64,000 bases of DNA, taken from NCBI RefSeq assembly GCF_000346485.2, contig NZ_KQ976354.1:1827211-1891210 (forward strand). Direction: 5' to 3'. The translations under genes were made by a program, and so were the position numbers. How positions within the stretch are numbered: position 1 is the stretch's first letter; each line of letters starts with the position of its first letter. Under the pieces are notes generated by a model. The model ran no database searches, was not told the origin of the DNA, and saw only the letters and a program-made list of their open reading frames with translations. The DNA comes from Scytonema hofmannii PCC 7110. Lineage in GTDB: Bacteria; Cyanobacteriota; Cyanobacteriia; Cyanobacteriales; Nostocaceae. Below, in pieces: positions 16,780 to 25,794 of this stretch.

Positions 16780-17031
16780 CTAGCTAAGATTCTCAAACCA
16801 AGCTTCTAAATCGGCAACAGAAGAAAAATCCAGCAATGCCTCACCCAGATTCTCTAGCTCAGGGGTTGACAAATTTTCAATTCTACCCATTAGCTGTGGA
16901 CTAATTTCTCCCAAGCGACGGTTAAGTAGGCGCATCAGCAATTTTAATTCTCCCTGCTTTTCCCCTTTTTGCATCCAACTAGTAACTATCTGCATAACTT
17001 TTTCCTGCTCTCTTGGTTCAAGAGTAGCAAA
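16780..17031 (-). pseudogene. Rpn/PD-(D/E)XK transposase-like gene, DUF4351 tail only
   Basis: The minus-strand frame EPREQEKVMQIVTSWMQKGE, QGELKLLMRLLNRRLGEISP, then LSTPELENLGEALLDFSSV and DLEAWFENLS is the C-terminal DUF4351 region of Rpn-family (recombination-promoting nuclease) proteins, which are common in cyanobacteria. The N-terminal nuclease domain is missing. Upstream residues in the same open frame are a chance extension antisense to a small + strand ORF. Confidence 0.7.
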
Positions 17032-17059
17032 TTTTATTGATTTAATTGAAAAGAAAACT

Positions 17060-17197
17060 ATGAAACTAGAAACAATGACCAACCAAACAGCCAAGAGAAT
17101 ATTAGAACAGGATTTAGACAAAGAAATTCACGGATTTGTCGCAATGAAGGACAAGTTAGTCAGCAAATTTAAAAATATTGTTGATGAAGGAGTATAG
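17060..17197 (+). CDS. Small ORF (45 aa), uncertain
   Basis: ATG at 17060 opens MKLETMTNQTAKRILEQDLD then KEIHGFVAMKDKLVSKFKNI. It is helical and charged, ending at TAG 17195-17197. It may be the tail of a displaced gene rather than an independent one. No ribosome site of note. Confidence 0.25.
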   Translation: MKLETMTNQTAKRILEQDLDKEIHGFVAMKDKLVSKFKNIVDEGV

Positions 17198-17202
17198 CAA
17201 AA

Positions 17203-17248
17203 TAATTCGTAATTCGTAGTTGTACCATTAATTACGAATTACGAATTA
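17203..17248. repeat. Perfect inverted repeat plus heptamer run
   Basis: TAATTCGTAATTCGTA (17203-17218) pairs with TACGAATTACGAATTA (17233-17248) across a 14-nt loop. It is followed by three TCACTGG heptamers up to the protease stop. This is typical cyanobacterial intergenic repeat material and may end the protease transcript. Confidence 0.65.
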
Positions 17249-17267
17249 TTCGGTCACTGGTCACTGG

Positions 17268-18527
17268 TCACTGATTTCCAGCGTCTCTAAGTTCGCCCGG
17301 ACGCACGGTAATCTGCTGCGTTTGATCGCCCCGCAGTACCGTCAATTGCAAGGGCTGGTTCACGCGGCTTTTTTCTACCAAGTTTTGCAACTGTTCGGCA
17401 GAGATCACTTTTTGTTCGTCAATCTGAGTGATCGCATCACCCCGCCGCAAACCAGCAGATGCAGCTGGGCTATTGGGTATGACTTGCATGACTAACACAC
17501 CAATGACTTCCGGTACAGTCATAGTAGAATTAGGGTCACTGTTAAATTGTTTTGCTTGTTCTGGTGTCAAACTCACCATGCGAACACCAATATAGGGATG
17601 GGAGATTTTTTCACCACGCGCTAACGCATCCTTAATGAACTTGGCTTTGTCAATTGGAATCGCAAACCCAATTCCTTGAGCATCAGCACGAATGGCAGTA
17701 TTAATACCGATAACTTCTCCTTGCTCGTTAACTAAAGGACCGCCAGAGTTACCAGGATTGATAGCAGCATCTGTTTGTATAAAGTCTAACCTTTTATCAG
17801 GGATGCCAACCTGAGCGCTAGAACGGCTCAACGTGCTAATAATACCTAAGGTTACAGTATTATCTAAACCCAATGGGTTACCGACAGCTATTGCCCAATC
17901 TCCTACCTGCAAATCTTGAGAGTGGCCTAAAGTCGCTACAGGGAGATTGTTTCCTGGAATTTTTACAACAGCCAAATCTGAGGGTTCATCTATCCCACGT
18001 ACTTCTCCCTTGAGTTTGCGCCCGTCTTTTAGGGTGACGGTGACAGAATCAGCACCACTCACAACGTGAGCATTGGTCAAAATTATACCATTGGAATCAA
18101 TGATAAAACCAGAACCTTCTCCTCTTTGACGGTATTCTTGAGGCGCTCTAGAAAGATCGTCACCCAAAAAATCACGAAAGAAAGGGTCACTAAAAAAGGG
18201 GTCAGGAGCACGCATCGTGATAGTACGCTCTGTATCAATCCTTACAACTGCGGGTCCTACTTTATTCACAGCAGTACTCACAAAACTGCGAATAGCCGCT
18301 TTTTGGGAATCGACAGGAGGTGCAATCTCTGGTGCGATCGCCTCTACTTCAGTAGTACTTGGTGTGGTAATACTGGAAAGAGACGATCGCCCTGGAATTG
18401 GCAGGTTAGGAAATGCCCACAAAGTTGTCAAAGTCAAGCCAATACTCAAGACTGCTACTAGAACATGGCTAGTCACTTGACGCAGAAGCGGTGAAAAACG
18501 TTGTTCTTCAGAAGATGATATTGACAT
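17268..18527 (-). CDS. HtrA/Deg-family serine protease
   Basis: Envelope quality-control protease. From ATG 18527 it is 419 residues (MSISSSEEQRFSPL); an in-frame start nine codons upstream is less typical. One membrane anchor at about 21-40 is followed by a trypsin-like domain with catalytic His154 (TNAHVV), Asp184 (SDLAVV) and Ser261 (GNSGGPL), then a PDZ domain near 310-405 (HPYIGVRM, PNSPAASAGLRRGDAITQID). This matches the HhoA/HhoB/HtrA group of cyanobacteria, acting in the periplasm or lumen. All catalytic residues are present. Which paralogue it is cannot be decided here. Confidence 0.92.
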   Translation of the reverse strand: MSISSSEEQRFSPLLRQVTSHVLVAVLSIGLTLTTLWAFPNLPIPGRSSLSSITTPSTTEVEAIAPEIAPPVDSQKAAIRSFVSTAVNKVGPAVVRIDTERTITMRAPDPFFSDPFFRDFLGDDLSRAPQEYRQRGEGSGFIIDSNGIILTNAHVVSGADSVTVTLKDGRKLKGEVRGIDEPSDLAVVKIPGNNLPVATLGHSQDLQVGDWAIAVGNPLGLDNTVTLGIISTLSRSSAQVGIPDKRLDFIQTDAAINPGNSGGPLVNEQGEVIGINTAIRADAQGIGFAIPIDKAKFIKDALARGEKISHPYIGVRMVSLTPEQAKQFNSDPNSTMTVPEVIGVLVMQVIPNSPAASAGLRRGDAITQIDEQKVISAEQLQNLVEKSRVNQPLQLTVLRGDQTQQITVRPGELRDAGNQ

Positions 18528-18760
18528 ATTAATTTCTACTATCCTGCAAAACATGACTCATCGTCTCTAGAATCATTATTACCGGGAAAACGGCTGATTG
18601 GTATAAATCTGACTTCATCCCTGGTAAGTTTGAACCCAGATGTGCTTAGACAAAATGCAGGCTACTGGGTGGCTTTATGTCTAAAAAATGGACTTGTGGG
18701 ACAGTTTTGTTGGATTTGCATAGTGTAGAAACATAAATTTAGATTGGCCTAATTAATGAA

Positions 18761-19432
18761 GTGAATTTATGGAAACAGAAATTGATAATTCTTTGTACTC
18801 ATAATGATGGAGGGGTAGGTAAAACAACCTTAGCTGTCCATGCTGCAGGTGTACTATTATCCCCGTTATACACAACCCTATTAGTAGACTGTGATGACCA
18901 AGCAGACTTTTGGCAATTTTATACTGGTCGAGAGCCTAATAAGGCGCAAGACATAGATACTCAGGGTTACAGAACAATTATCTCTAACAAAGAACGAAAG
19001 TCAATTAAGAGCTTAGCCAAACCACAACAATACGATCGCGTTGTTTTAGATATTGATAGTCCTTTAAAGAACACAGTTCAAGTCATTGTTGGTAACGATC
19101 CGGATATCATATTAGTTCCTGTCAACAAATCACAAAAAACTAAGGCACTACGTAACCTTCCCAGAACGCTTAAGGTAATTTCCCAACTGTCCAAACCTGG
19201 TTTTGCTCCAAAAGTGATTGTCGTTCCTTTAGGAATATCAAAAGACTCCGTAGCACAGGTAGTTGAAAGAATAGACCAGGATAATCAACCAAATCAGTGC
19301 GAAATTGCTTCTGAGATGCCAGACTTACAAGAATTGATGCAAATTGCGCTCTACGAAGATAGGAAGTATATTTGGGAGTATGAGAATTATGAATATTTGT
19401 TTGAATATTTTTGTACAATTTTAGAAATTTGA
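18761..19432 (+). CDS. ParA/MinD-like ATPase
   Basis: 223 residues from GTG 18761. The P-loop is THNDGGVGKTTLAVHAAGVL: the GKTT core is intact, but the signature lysine of the deviant Walker A (KGGxGKT) is Asp here. Walker A' is LLVDCDDQ, and motif LVPVNKSQ corresponds to the usual (V/I)P..P strand. ParA proteins move cargo or DNA by nucleoid binding and normally need the signature lysine for dimer ATP hydrolysis, so activity may differ. It is followed after 13 bp by a helical 155-residue gene and then an Mrr-like nuclease, so the three look like one operon. Confidence 0.75.
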   Translation: MNLWKQKLIILCTHNDGGVGKTTLAVHAAGVLLSPLYTTLLVDCDDQADFWQFYTGREPNKAQDIDTQGYRTIISNKERKSIKSLAKPQQYDRVVLDIDSPLKNTVQVIVGNDPDIILVPVNKSQKTKALRNLPRTLKVISQLSKPGFAPKVIVVPLGISKDSVAQVVERIDQDNQPNQCEIASEMPDLQELMQIALYEDRKYIWEYENYEYLFEYFCTILEI

Positions 19433-19445
19433 AGGGAAGTTAGAT

Positions 19446-19913
19446 ATGTCTGTTAACAACTATGACCAAAAGAAGCCATCCGAGGATTTCCTTGTTGACC
19501 AAGCCATTGTAGAAGGTCAGCGTCAAGCTACTGAAGTGACGTCTGAGCCAGAAATGACTCTTGAATTTAGTGATGAGCAAAGTAATATGCTAGGGGAGTT
19601 AACATCAGCGCTGACATTATCAGGAGAGACTTTATTGGAATCTGCTATTAGTTACGTTCATTATAAGTATAAGAAAAATCAAAACTTTGCGAAGAAGATT
19701 GAAGAGGATTACAAGCAACATACAAAAGATTTTCATAAAATTCAAGATTTAAGAGAAAATTCTTCTAAGCAACGTAGTAAACTCACAAGGAAACTCATAT
19801 TATCGGCAGTCATCTCTCATAAGTTAGAAGAAATGGGTATGACAGAAAAAATTAATGAATGTGTTTTAGTAGGCATCAATTTACTATATGAACAATTAAC
19901 TAAAAATAAATAG
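19446..19913 (+). CDS. Unknown helical protein, middle gene of ParA-Mrr operon
   Basis: 155 residues. The N-terminus is polar and disordered-looking (DQKKPSEDFLVDQAIVEGQR), then MTLEFSDEQSNMLGELTSAL, a strongly charged helix YVHYKYKKNQNFAKKIEEDY and a C-terminal helix pair. No recognised domain. Position after the ParA-like gene is where a ParB/adaptor would lie. An adaptor or DNA-contacting role is only inferred. Confidence 0.6.
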   Translation: MSVNNYDQKKPSEDFLVDQAIVEGQRQATEVTSEPEMTLEFSDEQSNMLGELTSALTLSGETLLESAISYVHYKYKKNQNFAKKIEEDYKQHTKDFHKIQDLRENSSKQRSKLTRKLILSAVISHKLEEMGMTEKINECVLVGINLLYEQLTKNK

Positions 19914-19929
19914 AAAAAGACAAAAAATA

Positions 19930-20385
19930 ATGGATTACTTGGAAATTGATGCTTTAATACAGGGAATCGTATACTGCGATCCAGCAGTTAAACAAGATCT
20001 TGGACGTCGGTTTGCTGCTTATCTTGGACTAAAGCCAGGTAAAGCAGGAGCAGATGGAGGAATAGATGGAGAAGGAGAAATTAACGGGCAAAAGGTTTAT
20101 TTTCAGTCGAAATTGTCTAAAAATCTGCTAGATGCTTCATTGGTAGCAGAGTTTTGGGGGTACTTGACAAAATACGAAGCTGATATTGGTGTGATGCTAG
20201 CAGGCATTGGCTACACATCTGGGTTTCAATCACGGTTGGAACAATTCCCGAATATCGATAAATTGAAAATTCACTTATTGACTTTAGAAGATATTTTTGC
20301 AGAAACTCTCAAATTTGAAGAAGCTGTAATAGATTTACCTCCACTACAGGATTTGAGTAGTGGTAAATGGGCAAGCTTTAGGTAA
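19930..20385 (+). CDS. Mrr-like PD-(D/E)XK restriction endonuclease
   Basis: 151 residues. Helix DLGRRFAAYLGL precedes GADGGIDGEG (Asp42, Asp46) and VYFQSKLSK (Gln59, Lys61), the D...QxK catalytic core of Mrr-type restriction endonucleases. A following SGFQSRLEQF and LLTLEDIFAE complete the fold. It lacks the winged-helix N-terminal domain of E. coli Mrr, so it must take specificity from elsewhere, perhaps the two genes upstream. It starts 16 bp after the preceding stop. Active-site residues are all present. Confidence 0.8.
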   Translation: MDYLEIDALIQGIVYCDPAVKQDLGRRFAAYLGLKPGKAGADGGIDGEGEINGQKVYFQSKLSKNLLDASLVAEFWGYLTKYEADIGVMLAGIGYTSGFQSRLEQFPNIDKLKIHLLTLEDIFAETLKFEEAVIDLPPLQDLSSGKWASFR

Positions 20386-20466
20386 AGTTAAGCCATAATT
20401 GGTTGGGAAAAACTTATTCCTTCAGCGAAGATATCAGGAATGCAAAATTTGATTTAACTCTATAGT

Positions 20467-20604
20467 ATGTTGCGTGAAATTACCGTCCAAGAAATGCGAC
20501 GTGAATTGTTACGGGTAAACTCTGATTACTCCCTTCCCGGTGTAAGATTACCGCTCAATAACTTTCTTTTTCTTGGCGTCCTTGGCTCAGGAGCGGTTTT
20601 TTAA
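20467..20604 (+). other. Short ORF (45 aa), possible gene remnant
   Basis: MLREITVQEMRRELLRVNSD then YSLPGVRLPLNNF looks like the start of a real protein but stops at 20604. The DNA around its end (GCGGTTTTTTAATAGGTAAT) resembles 34756-34790, so a repeat may have truncated it. Nothing else is supported between 20386 and 20798. Confidence 0.25.
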
Positions 20605-20798
20605 TAGGTAATTTTCTGGCGGAAAGGGAGTAGTTCTTTCTAGCACTACCCAGAATCACAGTTTTTCTCTCTAAAAAGTGATATGCTCTCGATGCAATGC
20701 TTAGGTCGTGCTGACAATTCTCAATCGCCTTCAATTTCAACTGCTAATGGGGTAGCTTCAGGCTTGACCCCAACCTACGCTTGTTTAAGTGTTTTCCT

Positions 20799-21413
20799 TT
20801 ACAAAGCCGCATCAAAAATCTGTTGTGCGGTGATGTTGAGTTGGGGAAAAGTGGGGGAAACGATTTGGTTATTACCCCTAAACAAAGTCTTCACATATTC
20901 CCCATCTACAAGTTCGCACACAAACATAGCTGGTTGTTTGGGATTCCCGATAAAATCACGTCCTCCCAACCCGGCATAATCCGCAATCCAGTATTCAGGA
21001 ATGCCCATTTCCTCATAATCGGCAAACTTGAGGTGATAATCATCCCGCCAATTAGTGCTAACGACTTCGACTACTAAGGGGACAGATGTTGATTGAGTGA
21101 CTGTTGACTGTTTTTGAAAAAGAACTTCATTCCTGAGATTATCAAGGTTTAGTAACAAAATATCGGGTAAGTAAGTGGATTTGGCAGAAGGTGTCTTAAC
21201 AAAAGCAGTTTTGGGGATACGATACGGTAACCCTAATCTGACATACTCTATGGTAATTTTCTCGGCTAAAAATCCAACAACTTTTTCATGGTCTCCAGTT
21301 GGCGGTGGCATCTCAATAATAACTCCATTGCGTAATTCATAGCGCTTTCCGTCGTTTGGATACCAGTCGATAAATTCTTCGTAGGTTACTAATTTAGGTA
21401 GGGCGTGGGTCAT
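20799..21413 (-). CDS. Uma2-family (DUF820) endonuclease-like protein
   Basis: 204 residues with the standard Uma2 pattern: VTYEEFIDWYPNDGKRYELR, GVIIEMPPPTGDHEKVV, YLPDILLLN (PD motif), PLVVEVVSTNWRDDYHLKFA (E-V-V-S, active-site acid) and YEEMGIPEYWIADY. PD-(D/E)XK fold; these are highly expanded in cyanobacteria and of unproven role. Complete by length and motif. Confidence 0.9.
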   Translation of the reverse strand: MTHALPKLVTYEEFIDWYPNDGKRYELRNGVIIEMPPPTGDHEKVVGFLAEKITIEYVRLGLPYRIPKTAFVKTPSAKSTYLPDILLLNLDNLRNEVLFQKQSTVTQSTSVPLVVEVVSTNWRDDYHLKFADYEEMGIPEYWIADYAGLGGRDFIGNPKQPAMFVCELVDGEYVKTLFRGNNQIVSPTFPQLNITAQQIFDAAL

Positions 21414-21450
21414 AAGTTACCACCTCCACATATATTTGCCTTCTATTGCC

Positions 21451-22269
21451 CTAGCTTAAATTATTTGCCTCAGAATTAACTACACGGGAAGCGCTATCAA
21501 GGCTCTTAATTCCCTTGTATTCATCTTGAATTTCTGGAAATTCCTCTTTAATATTTTGCATGCATTCTTTTAACTGAGTTTGCAGCCAATTTTCATATAA
21601 TTCATTCACTAGACGCTGCTTTGTTGCTTCATCCAATTGTGCTGGCAAAAACTTTTCGAGCCGCACTATCACAATCCAATCACCTAAAGGCGTGGGAGGC
21701 AAAAGTTGACCGGGCTGAACTGATGACAGCATTTTAGCTAAAGCTGGATGGGGAACTCCTAACTCCACAGGACCGAGTATACCACCTGTTTGGGCTTCCG
21801 GACCATCTGAATATTCGCGAGCCAGTTCGCTAAACGATTGTTCTCCTTCTTGAATTCGGAAGTACAATTCTTGGGCAATACAAATATCTTTAACCCGTAT
21901 CAGAGAATAAACAACTCTATCTAACTTTGCTTTGCGTTGGACAAAGTAAGATTGCAATTTATCGCCCCAAGTCGTTTTCTTAAAGTTTTCGAGCTTAACG
22001 TTGCGGGTCACTTGATAATCGAGTTGTTTGCGGTCTATTCCACGGGATTGCAACCAAGCTTGGAGATCCGCATCAGAATTCAGCTGTTGCTGTTGATAAA
22101 ACTGCTTGTAGATCTGAACTGTTTCTTCTTGTGACAGGGTAATGTTAGAAATTGCCGATTCTACGACCATTTCTTGTACCAACTGCGGGAGTATCCCGTA
22201 CTGCTTGAGTAGAGGAACGATATTACTTTTTGTAATAATTTGCGAACCTATTTGTAAAATTGGGGTCAT
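21451..22269 (-). CDS. PpiC-type peptidylprolyl isomerase
   Basis: 272 residues, no signal peptide. An N-terminal helical region (ITLSQEETVQIYKQFYQQQQ) resembles SurA/PrsA-like chaperone helices. The parvulin domain lies at about 120-210 (YFRIQEGEQSFSELAREYSD, GGILGPVELG, PLGDWIVIVRLE). It catalyses proline isomerisation or chaperoning. In cyanobacteria this type is often found near double-glycine peptide exporters; here the exporter is 36 kb away. Monocistronic. Confidence 0.85.
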   Translation of the reverse strand: MTPILQIGSQIITKSNIVPLLKQYGILPQLVQEMVVESAISNITLSQEETVQIYKQFYQQQQLNSDADLQAWLQSRGIDRKQLDYQVTRNVKLENFKKTTWGDKLQSYFVQRKAKLDRVVYSLIRVKDICIAQELYFRIQEGEQSFSELAREYSDGPEAQTGGILGPVELGVPHPALAKMLSSVQPGQLLPPTPLGDWIVIVRLEKFLPAQLDEATKQRLVNELYENWLQTQLKECMQNIKEEFPEIQDEYKGIKSLDSASRVVNSEANNLS

Positions 22270-22461
22270 AAACAGTTAAAGTTCAAAATTTTAGAAAAAC
22301 TTTAGATCGGCGAGCACCTTGCTTAGTGATTTTACTTAAATTAAAAGTATCAATAAATACTCAAACAGGGTATAACAAGAAACTTAGCGCTTCTAAAAGT
22401 ATTTTAATTGTATTTCTCGTAGTTTACATATAAAACTGATTAGATTTCCGACTTCTTCAAT

Positions 22462-22589
22462 CTAGAGCGTCAGTCTACTAATCCCAAAAACCCGGTAACT
22501 TCATCGTTGAGTATATGAGATACCAAGCTTGACCGCAGAGAGAAACCGGGTTTTTTGACCCCATTTTAACTACCGGACTGGCGCTCTAG
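22462..22589. repeat. 128-bp MITE-like element with terminal inverted repeats
   Basis: Ends CTAGAGCGTCAGTC (22462-22475) and GACTGGCGCTCTAG (22576-22589) are inverted repeats with one mismatch. Inside lie a second inverted pair, AAAAACCCGGT and ACCGGGTTTTTT. No coding capacity. The right end supplies the stop codon of the NUDIX gene (TAG at 22588-22586), so it may have inserted at, and slightly altered, that gene's 3' end. Confidence 0.55.
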
Positions 22590-23200
22590 TCAAAGTCTGT
22601 GGGTAAATTTGGATTGCGGTGATGTTCAAAAAGTCGAGTGATTTGAGTTGGTGTCACACGCCCAAGAGAAAGTTTTGGAATGCCATCTTCTGGAAAAAAA
22701 CTGACTTCTTCCGTTTCAATACTAGGTGATGGAGAACCACTAAGAAGTTCGCAAAGAAAAAACAGCTTATATATGTAATTTGCATGTGGTGGATGTCCCT
22801 GTCTGTCTCTGTCATAAACGGCTAGTAATTTGACAGCACGGGTAAGATAACCTGATTCTTCGAGAACTTCTTTGACGGCTGCTTCGCTAGGGGATTCTCC
22901 TACATCAGCCCATCCGCCAGGTAGTGTCCAACAACCGTCTTCACGTTCTTTAACTAACAAAATCTGATTTTCGCAAAACACGACTCCGCGCACGTCAACC
23001 TTGGGGGTTGCGTATCCCACTTCACGGGTAAATAAATCAAGAATGTAGCTATGTTCGACGTTTGAATGAGTTGCTGCGATTTCAGCAGCAATTACCTGTA
23101 TTGATTTAAACCGTTCGATATCGTAAGGATTTTGAGAATAGGTCAGACCAATTTGAGCGATCGCTTGCAATTTTTGCGCCCATTCAAGCCATCTTATCAT
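22586..23200 (-). CDS. NUDIX hydrolase
   Basis: 204 residues. The N-terminal helical domain (1-60, WLEWAQKLQAIAQIGLTYSQ) is the NUDIX_N_2 type. The NUDIX fold begins at VDVRGVVFCENQILLVKERE, with box GWADVGESPSEAAVKEVLEE(SGY), where Lys replaces the first Arg of REUxEE. It cleaves nucleoside diphosphate-X compounds; this subgroup includes ADP-ribose/ADP-sugar-type enzymes, but the substrate is not evident. Its stop codon lies in a MITE-like end. Confidence 0.88.
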   Translation of the reverse strand: MIRWLEWAQKLQAIAQIGLTYSQNPYDIERFKSIQVIAAEIAATHSNVEHSYILDLFTREVGYATPKVDVRGVVFCENQILLVKEREDGCWTLPGGWADVGESPSEAAVKEVLEESGYLTRAVKLLAVYDRDRQGHPPHANYIYKLFFLCELLSGSPSPSIETEEVSFFPEDGIPKLSLGRVTPTQITRLFEHHRNPNLPTDFD

Positions 23201-23223
23201 TTTTTGTTAGTGGATAGTGGATA

Positions 23224-23264
23224 GTTGTTAGTGGTTAGTGGAAATACTACTAACCACTAACAAC
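23224..23264. repeat. Perfect 16-bp inverted repeat between NUDIX and pgk
   Basis: GTTGTTAGTGGTTAGT (23224-23239) pairs with ACTAACCACTAACAAC (23249-23264), loop 9 nt. Built from TTAGTGG heptamers. It sits just after the pgk stop and probably forms its transcript end or a stabilising hairpin. Confidence 0.7.
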
Positions 23265-23280
23265 CAACCATTATCGTATT

Positions 23281-24483
23281 TTACGCTTCATCCAAGGCAG
23301 CGATACCGGGTAGTACCTTACCTTCGAGCAACTCCAAGCTAGCGCCCCCACCAGTGGAGATGTGGCTCATTTGGTCGGCTAAACCAACTTTTTCCACAGC
23401 CGCGACGGAATCACCACCGCCAATAATGGTGATCGCGCCTGTTTTGCTAATCTCGGCAAGAGTCTGGGCAACTGCCTCAGTACCAGCAGCAAACTTATCA
23501 AATTCAAACACACCCATTGGACCGTTCCAAATTACCGTTTTGCAATCAGCAAGGGCATCTTGGAAGAGTTTGACAGAGTCAGGACCAATATCCAACCCCA
23601 TCCAACCGTCGGGTATATTTTCCACGCTCACGACTTGTGAGTTGGCATCAGCAGCGAATTTATCTGCGACTACCACATCAGTAGGAAGCAGGAAAGTTAC
23701 GCCCTTTTCCTTTGCTTTAGCTTCCAAAGACTCAGCTAATTCCAGCTTGTCTTCTTCCACCAAAGACTTACCGACATTTAAACCACGAGCTTTAAAGAAA
23801 GTGAAAATCATACCACCACCCAGGATCAGCTTGTCACACTTCTCCAGAAGGGCTTCAATCACACCAATCTTGCTGGAAACTTTGGAACCACCGATAATAG
23901 CCACCAAAGGACGTTGGGGATTCTCGATAGCGTTTTGCAGGTACTGCAATTCTTTTTCAATCAAATAACCAGCAACAGAAGGTTTTAAGTATTTTGTGAC
24001 ACCTTCAGTAGAAGCATGAGCGCGGTGTGCTGTACCAAAAGCATCATTAACATACAAATCTGCATTTGCAGCTAATTTTTGGGCAAACTCAGAGTCATTT
24101 TGTTCCTCTTCCTTGTAAAAACGGACGTTTTCTAGTAAGAGAACTTGACCATTTTGCAATGCTGCGACTTTGGCAGCAACATCATCGCCGATGGAGTCAT
24201 CAGTTTTCACAACTTCTTGCCCCAATAACTCAGAGAGGCGCTTGGCAACCGGAGTTAGGCGAAGTTTATCATCGACACCCTTGGGTCGTCCAAAATGACT
24301 TGCTAGAATTACCTTAGCTCCCTTCTGCGTCAAATCCTGAATGGTTTGTAGAGCTGCCCGGATGCGAGTATCATCTGTGATGTTACCGGCATCATCTAGA
24401 GGTACGTTAAAGTCAACTCGCACTAGGGCGCGTTTACCAGACAAGTCTGCTGTAGACAAATTTGCCAAAGATTTCTTTGACAC
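23281..24483 (-). CDS. pgk: Phosphoglycerate kinase
   Basis: Transfers phosphate between 1,3-bisphosphoglycerate and ADP in glycolysis and the Calvin cycle. The GTG at 24483 is chosen: it follows AGGAGGTTCGTAAC and gives [20 protein letters not shown], the normal N-terminus, with 400 residues, the usual length. Motifs RVDFNVPLD (substrate), [23 protein letters not shown] and the nucleotide loop [13 protein letters not shown] are intact. An upstream ATG at 24534 in the same frame is rejected. Cytosolic and essential. Confidence 0.96.
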   Translation of the reverse strand: MSKKSLANLSTADLSGKRALVRVDFNVPLDDAGNITDDTRIRAALQTIQDLTQKGAKVILASHFGRPKGVDDKLRLTPVAKRLSELLGQEVVKTDDSIGDDVAAKVAALQNGQVLLLENVRFYKEEEQNDSEFAQKLAANADLYVNDAFGTAHRAHASTEGVTKYLKPSVAGYLIEKELQYLQNAIENPQRPLVAIIGGSKVSSKIGVIEALLEKCDKLILGGGMIFTFFKARGLNVGKSLVEEDKLELAESLEAKAKEKGVTFLLPTDVVVADKFAADANSQVVSVENIPDGWMGLDIGPDSVKLFQDALADCKTVIWNGPMGVFEFDKFAAGTEAVAQTLAEISKTGAITIIGGGDSVAAVEKVGLADQMSHISTGGGASLELLEGKVLPGIAALDEA

Positions 24484-24572
24484 GTTACGAACCTCCTGAT
24501 TGCCTTTTTGATATGTTTTGATAAGTAGACCCATCCAGATTTTACCGACTCAGGGGGCGGAGGTGAATCCAA

Positions 24573-24974
24573 ATGTTCAAAACTGTATTATTTCCAATTG
24601 ACCAAAGCCGAGAAGCACGAGAAGCAGCCGATGTGGTTGTGAATATTGTGCAAAAGTATGGTAGTAACTTGGTGCTACTGAGTGTGGTTGAAGAAGTTAC
24701 AGATTCCACTGGAAGTGTAATGACATCCCCAGAGACAGTAGCCCAACTACTGGAAAATGCCAAATCCTTGTTTTCCCAACAAGGAATTCCATCTGAAACT
24801 CTTGAACGGCAAGGAAAACCAGCTTTTACCATCTGCGATGTTGCAGATGAGATAGGAGCAGATTTAATCATCATGGGCTGTCGCGGGTTGGGATTAACAG
24901 ATGAGGGGTCACAAGATAGCGTGACAGCTCGCGTCATTAATCTTTCCCCCTGTCCCGTGTTGATAGTGCCGTAG
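24573..24974 (+). CDS. Universal stress protein (UspA family)
   Basis: 133 residues. MFKTVLFPIDQSREAREAAD, then ADLIIMGCRGLGL and the end NLSPCPVLIVP match the single-domain Usp fold. The ATP-binding pattern G-x2-G-x9-G-(S/T) is only partly kept (GCRGLGLTDEGSQDSVTARV), so nucleotide binding is uncertain. Divergent from pgk with only about 90 bp between starts, so the two promoters overlap. Confidence 0.9.
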   Translation: MFKTVLFPIDQSREAREAADVVVNIVQKYGSNLVLLSVVEEVTDSTGSVMTSPETVAQLLENAKSLFSQQGIPSETLERQGKPAFTICDVADEIGADLIIMGCRGLGLTDEGSQDSVTARVINLSPCPVLIVP

Positions 24975-25114
24975 GAGGAAACTTTTCTTGACTGAGTGGG
25001 GCGCATCTACCTTAAAGTAGTACATAAAATCAAGTTCTTGTAGTGCGGGCATCTTGCCCGCCTCATGATGGGTAGTGCAGAACTTGGTCGTGAAGGTTAT
25101 CTGTCATTGCAGTT

Positions 25115-25494
25115 TTATTTGGAAAATGCTTGTATTCGGTCAATACAGCCCTGCTCTGCTAAATTAATATGTACCTTGATTTCATCAAATAAATCCTTGG
25201 GTTCATAACGCTCTCGCAGTAAAAACCTATTGACACTATCATGTGACAAATCTTCCATAATCTCTGCCAAACGCACACATCCTGAATATTTTGATTCTGC
25301 CAGTAGGAACAGCGTGTAAATGTTCAGGTTACACTTGGCTGTGGATGGTTTGGTCGTAGCTCTGATAGTCCGAACCCTCATAGAAACACATCAGTATTAT
25401 CCGTCTGATAACGTCTCTGGAGATTGGCGATCGCCTGTTCATAGCTCGATTTCTTAAATGCATATTTTGTCCACATTGTCAATGCGTAAGTCCT
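25115..25494 (-). mobile_element. IS transposase 5' remnant with one IS end
   Basis: The minus frame 25381-25115 reads NLNIYTLFLLAESKYSGCVR, then LAEIMEDLSHDSVNRFLLRE and YEPKDLFDEI, the N-terminus of an IS4/IS701-like transposase abundant in cyanobacteria. It breaks off before the catalytic core. The IS end is AGGACTTACGCATTGACAA on the minus strand (25494-25476), identical over 19 bp to the end of the deleted element at 44124. The rest of the element is missing. Confidence 0.65.
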
Positions 25495-25794
25495 AGCCCA
25501 TTAGCTTTTACTCTTGCAAGAGAGTTTTTCTGGATGTCCAGAAAAAGTCAGTTTATTGACAAAAAAGGAAATTTATCAGGCGGGAAGCAGAGCAAGAGGT
25601 GCTGCACTAAGGGCGAGCAACACTCGCGGATTAATTTTTCCTTAGGTTGGGGGAAGTGGCGAAGCTGTCATGAGCAGCAATGAGCTGTAACAATAAAAAT
25701 TAACTGTGAATTTGGTAATAATATGAAAAGCCAAGAGATTATTCTTGGGGAATCCGAAAATAAATTATAACCAGATACTCAGCGTCTCAAAAAC
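25495..25794. other. Intergenic before the split helicase
   Basis: No gene seen. AT-rich, with a short hairpin TCTGGATGTCCAGA near 25533 and no clear ribosome site before the helicase ATG. It probably contains the helicase promoter. Confidence 0.4.

Noticed and set aside
23354..23968. 204-codon ORF antisense to pgk
   Set aside because: Shadow of pgk codon usage; low-complexity Ser/Pro-rich translation, no ribosome site.
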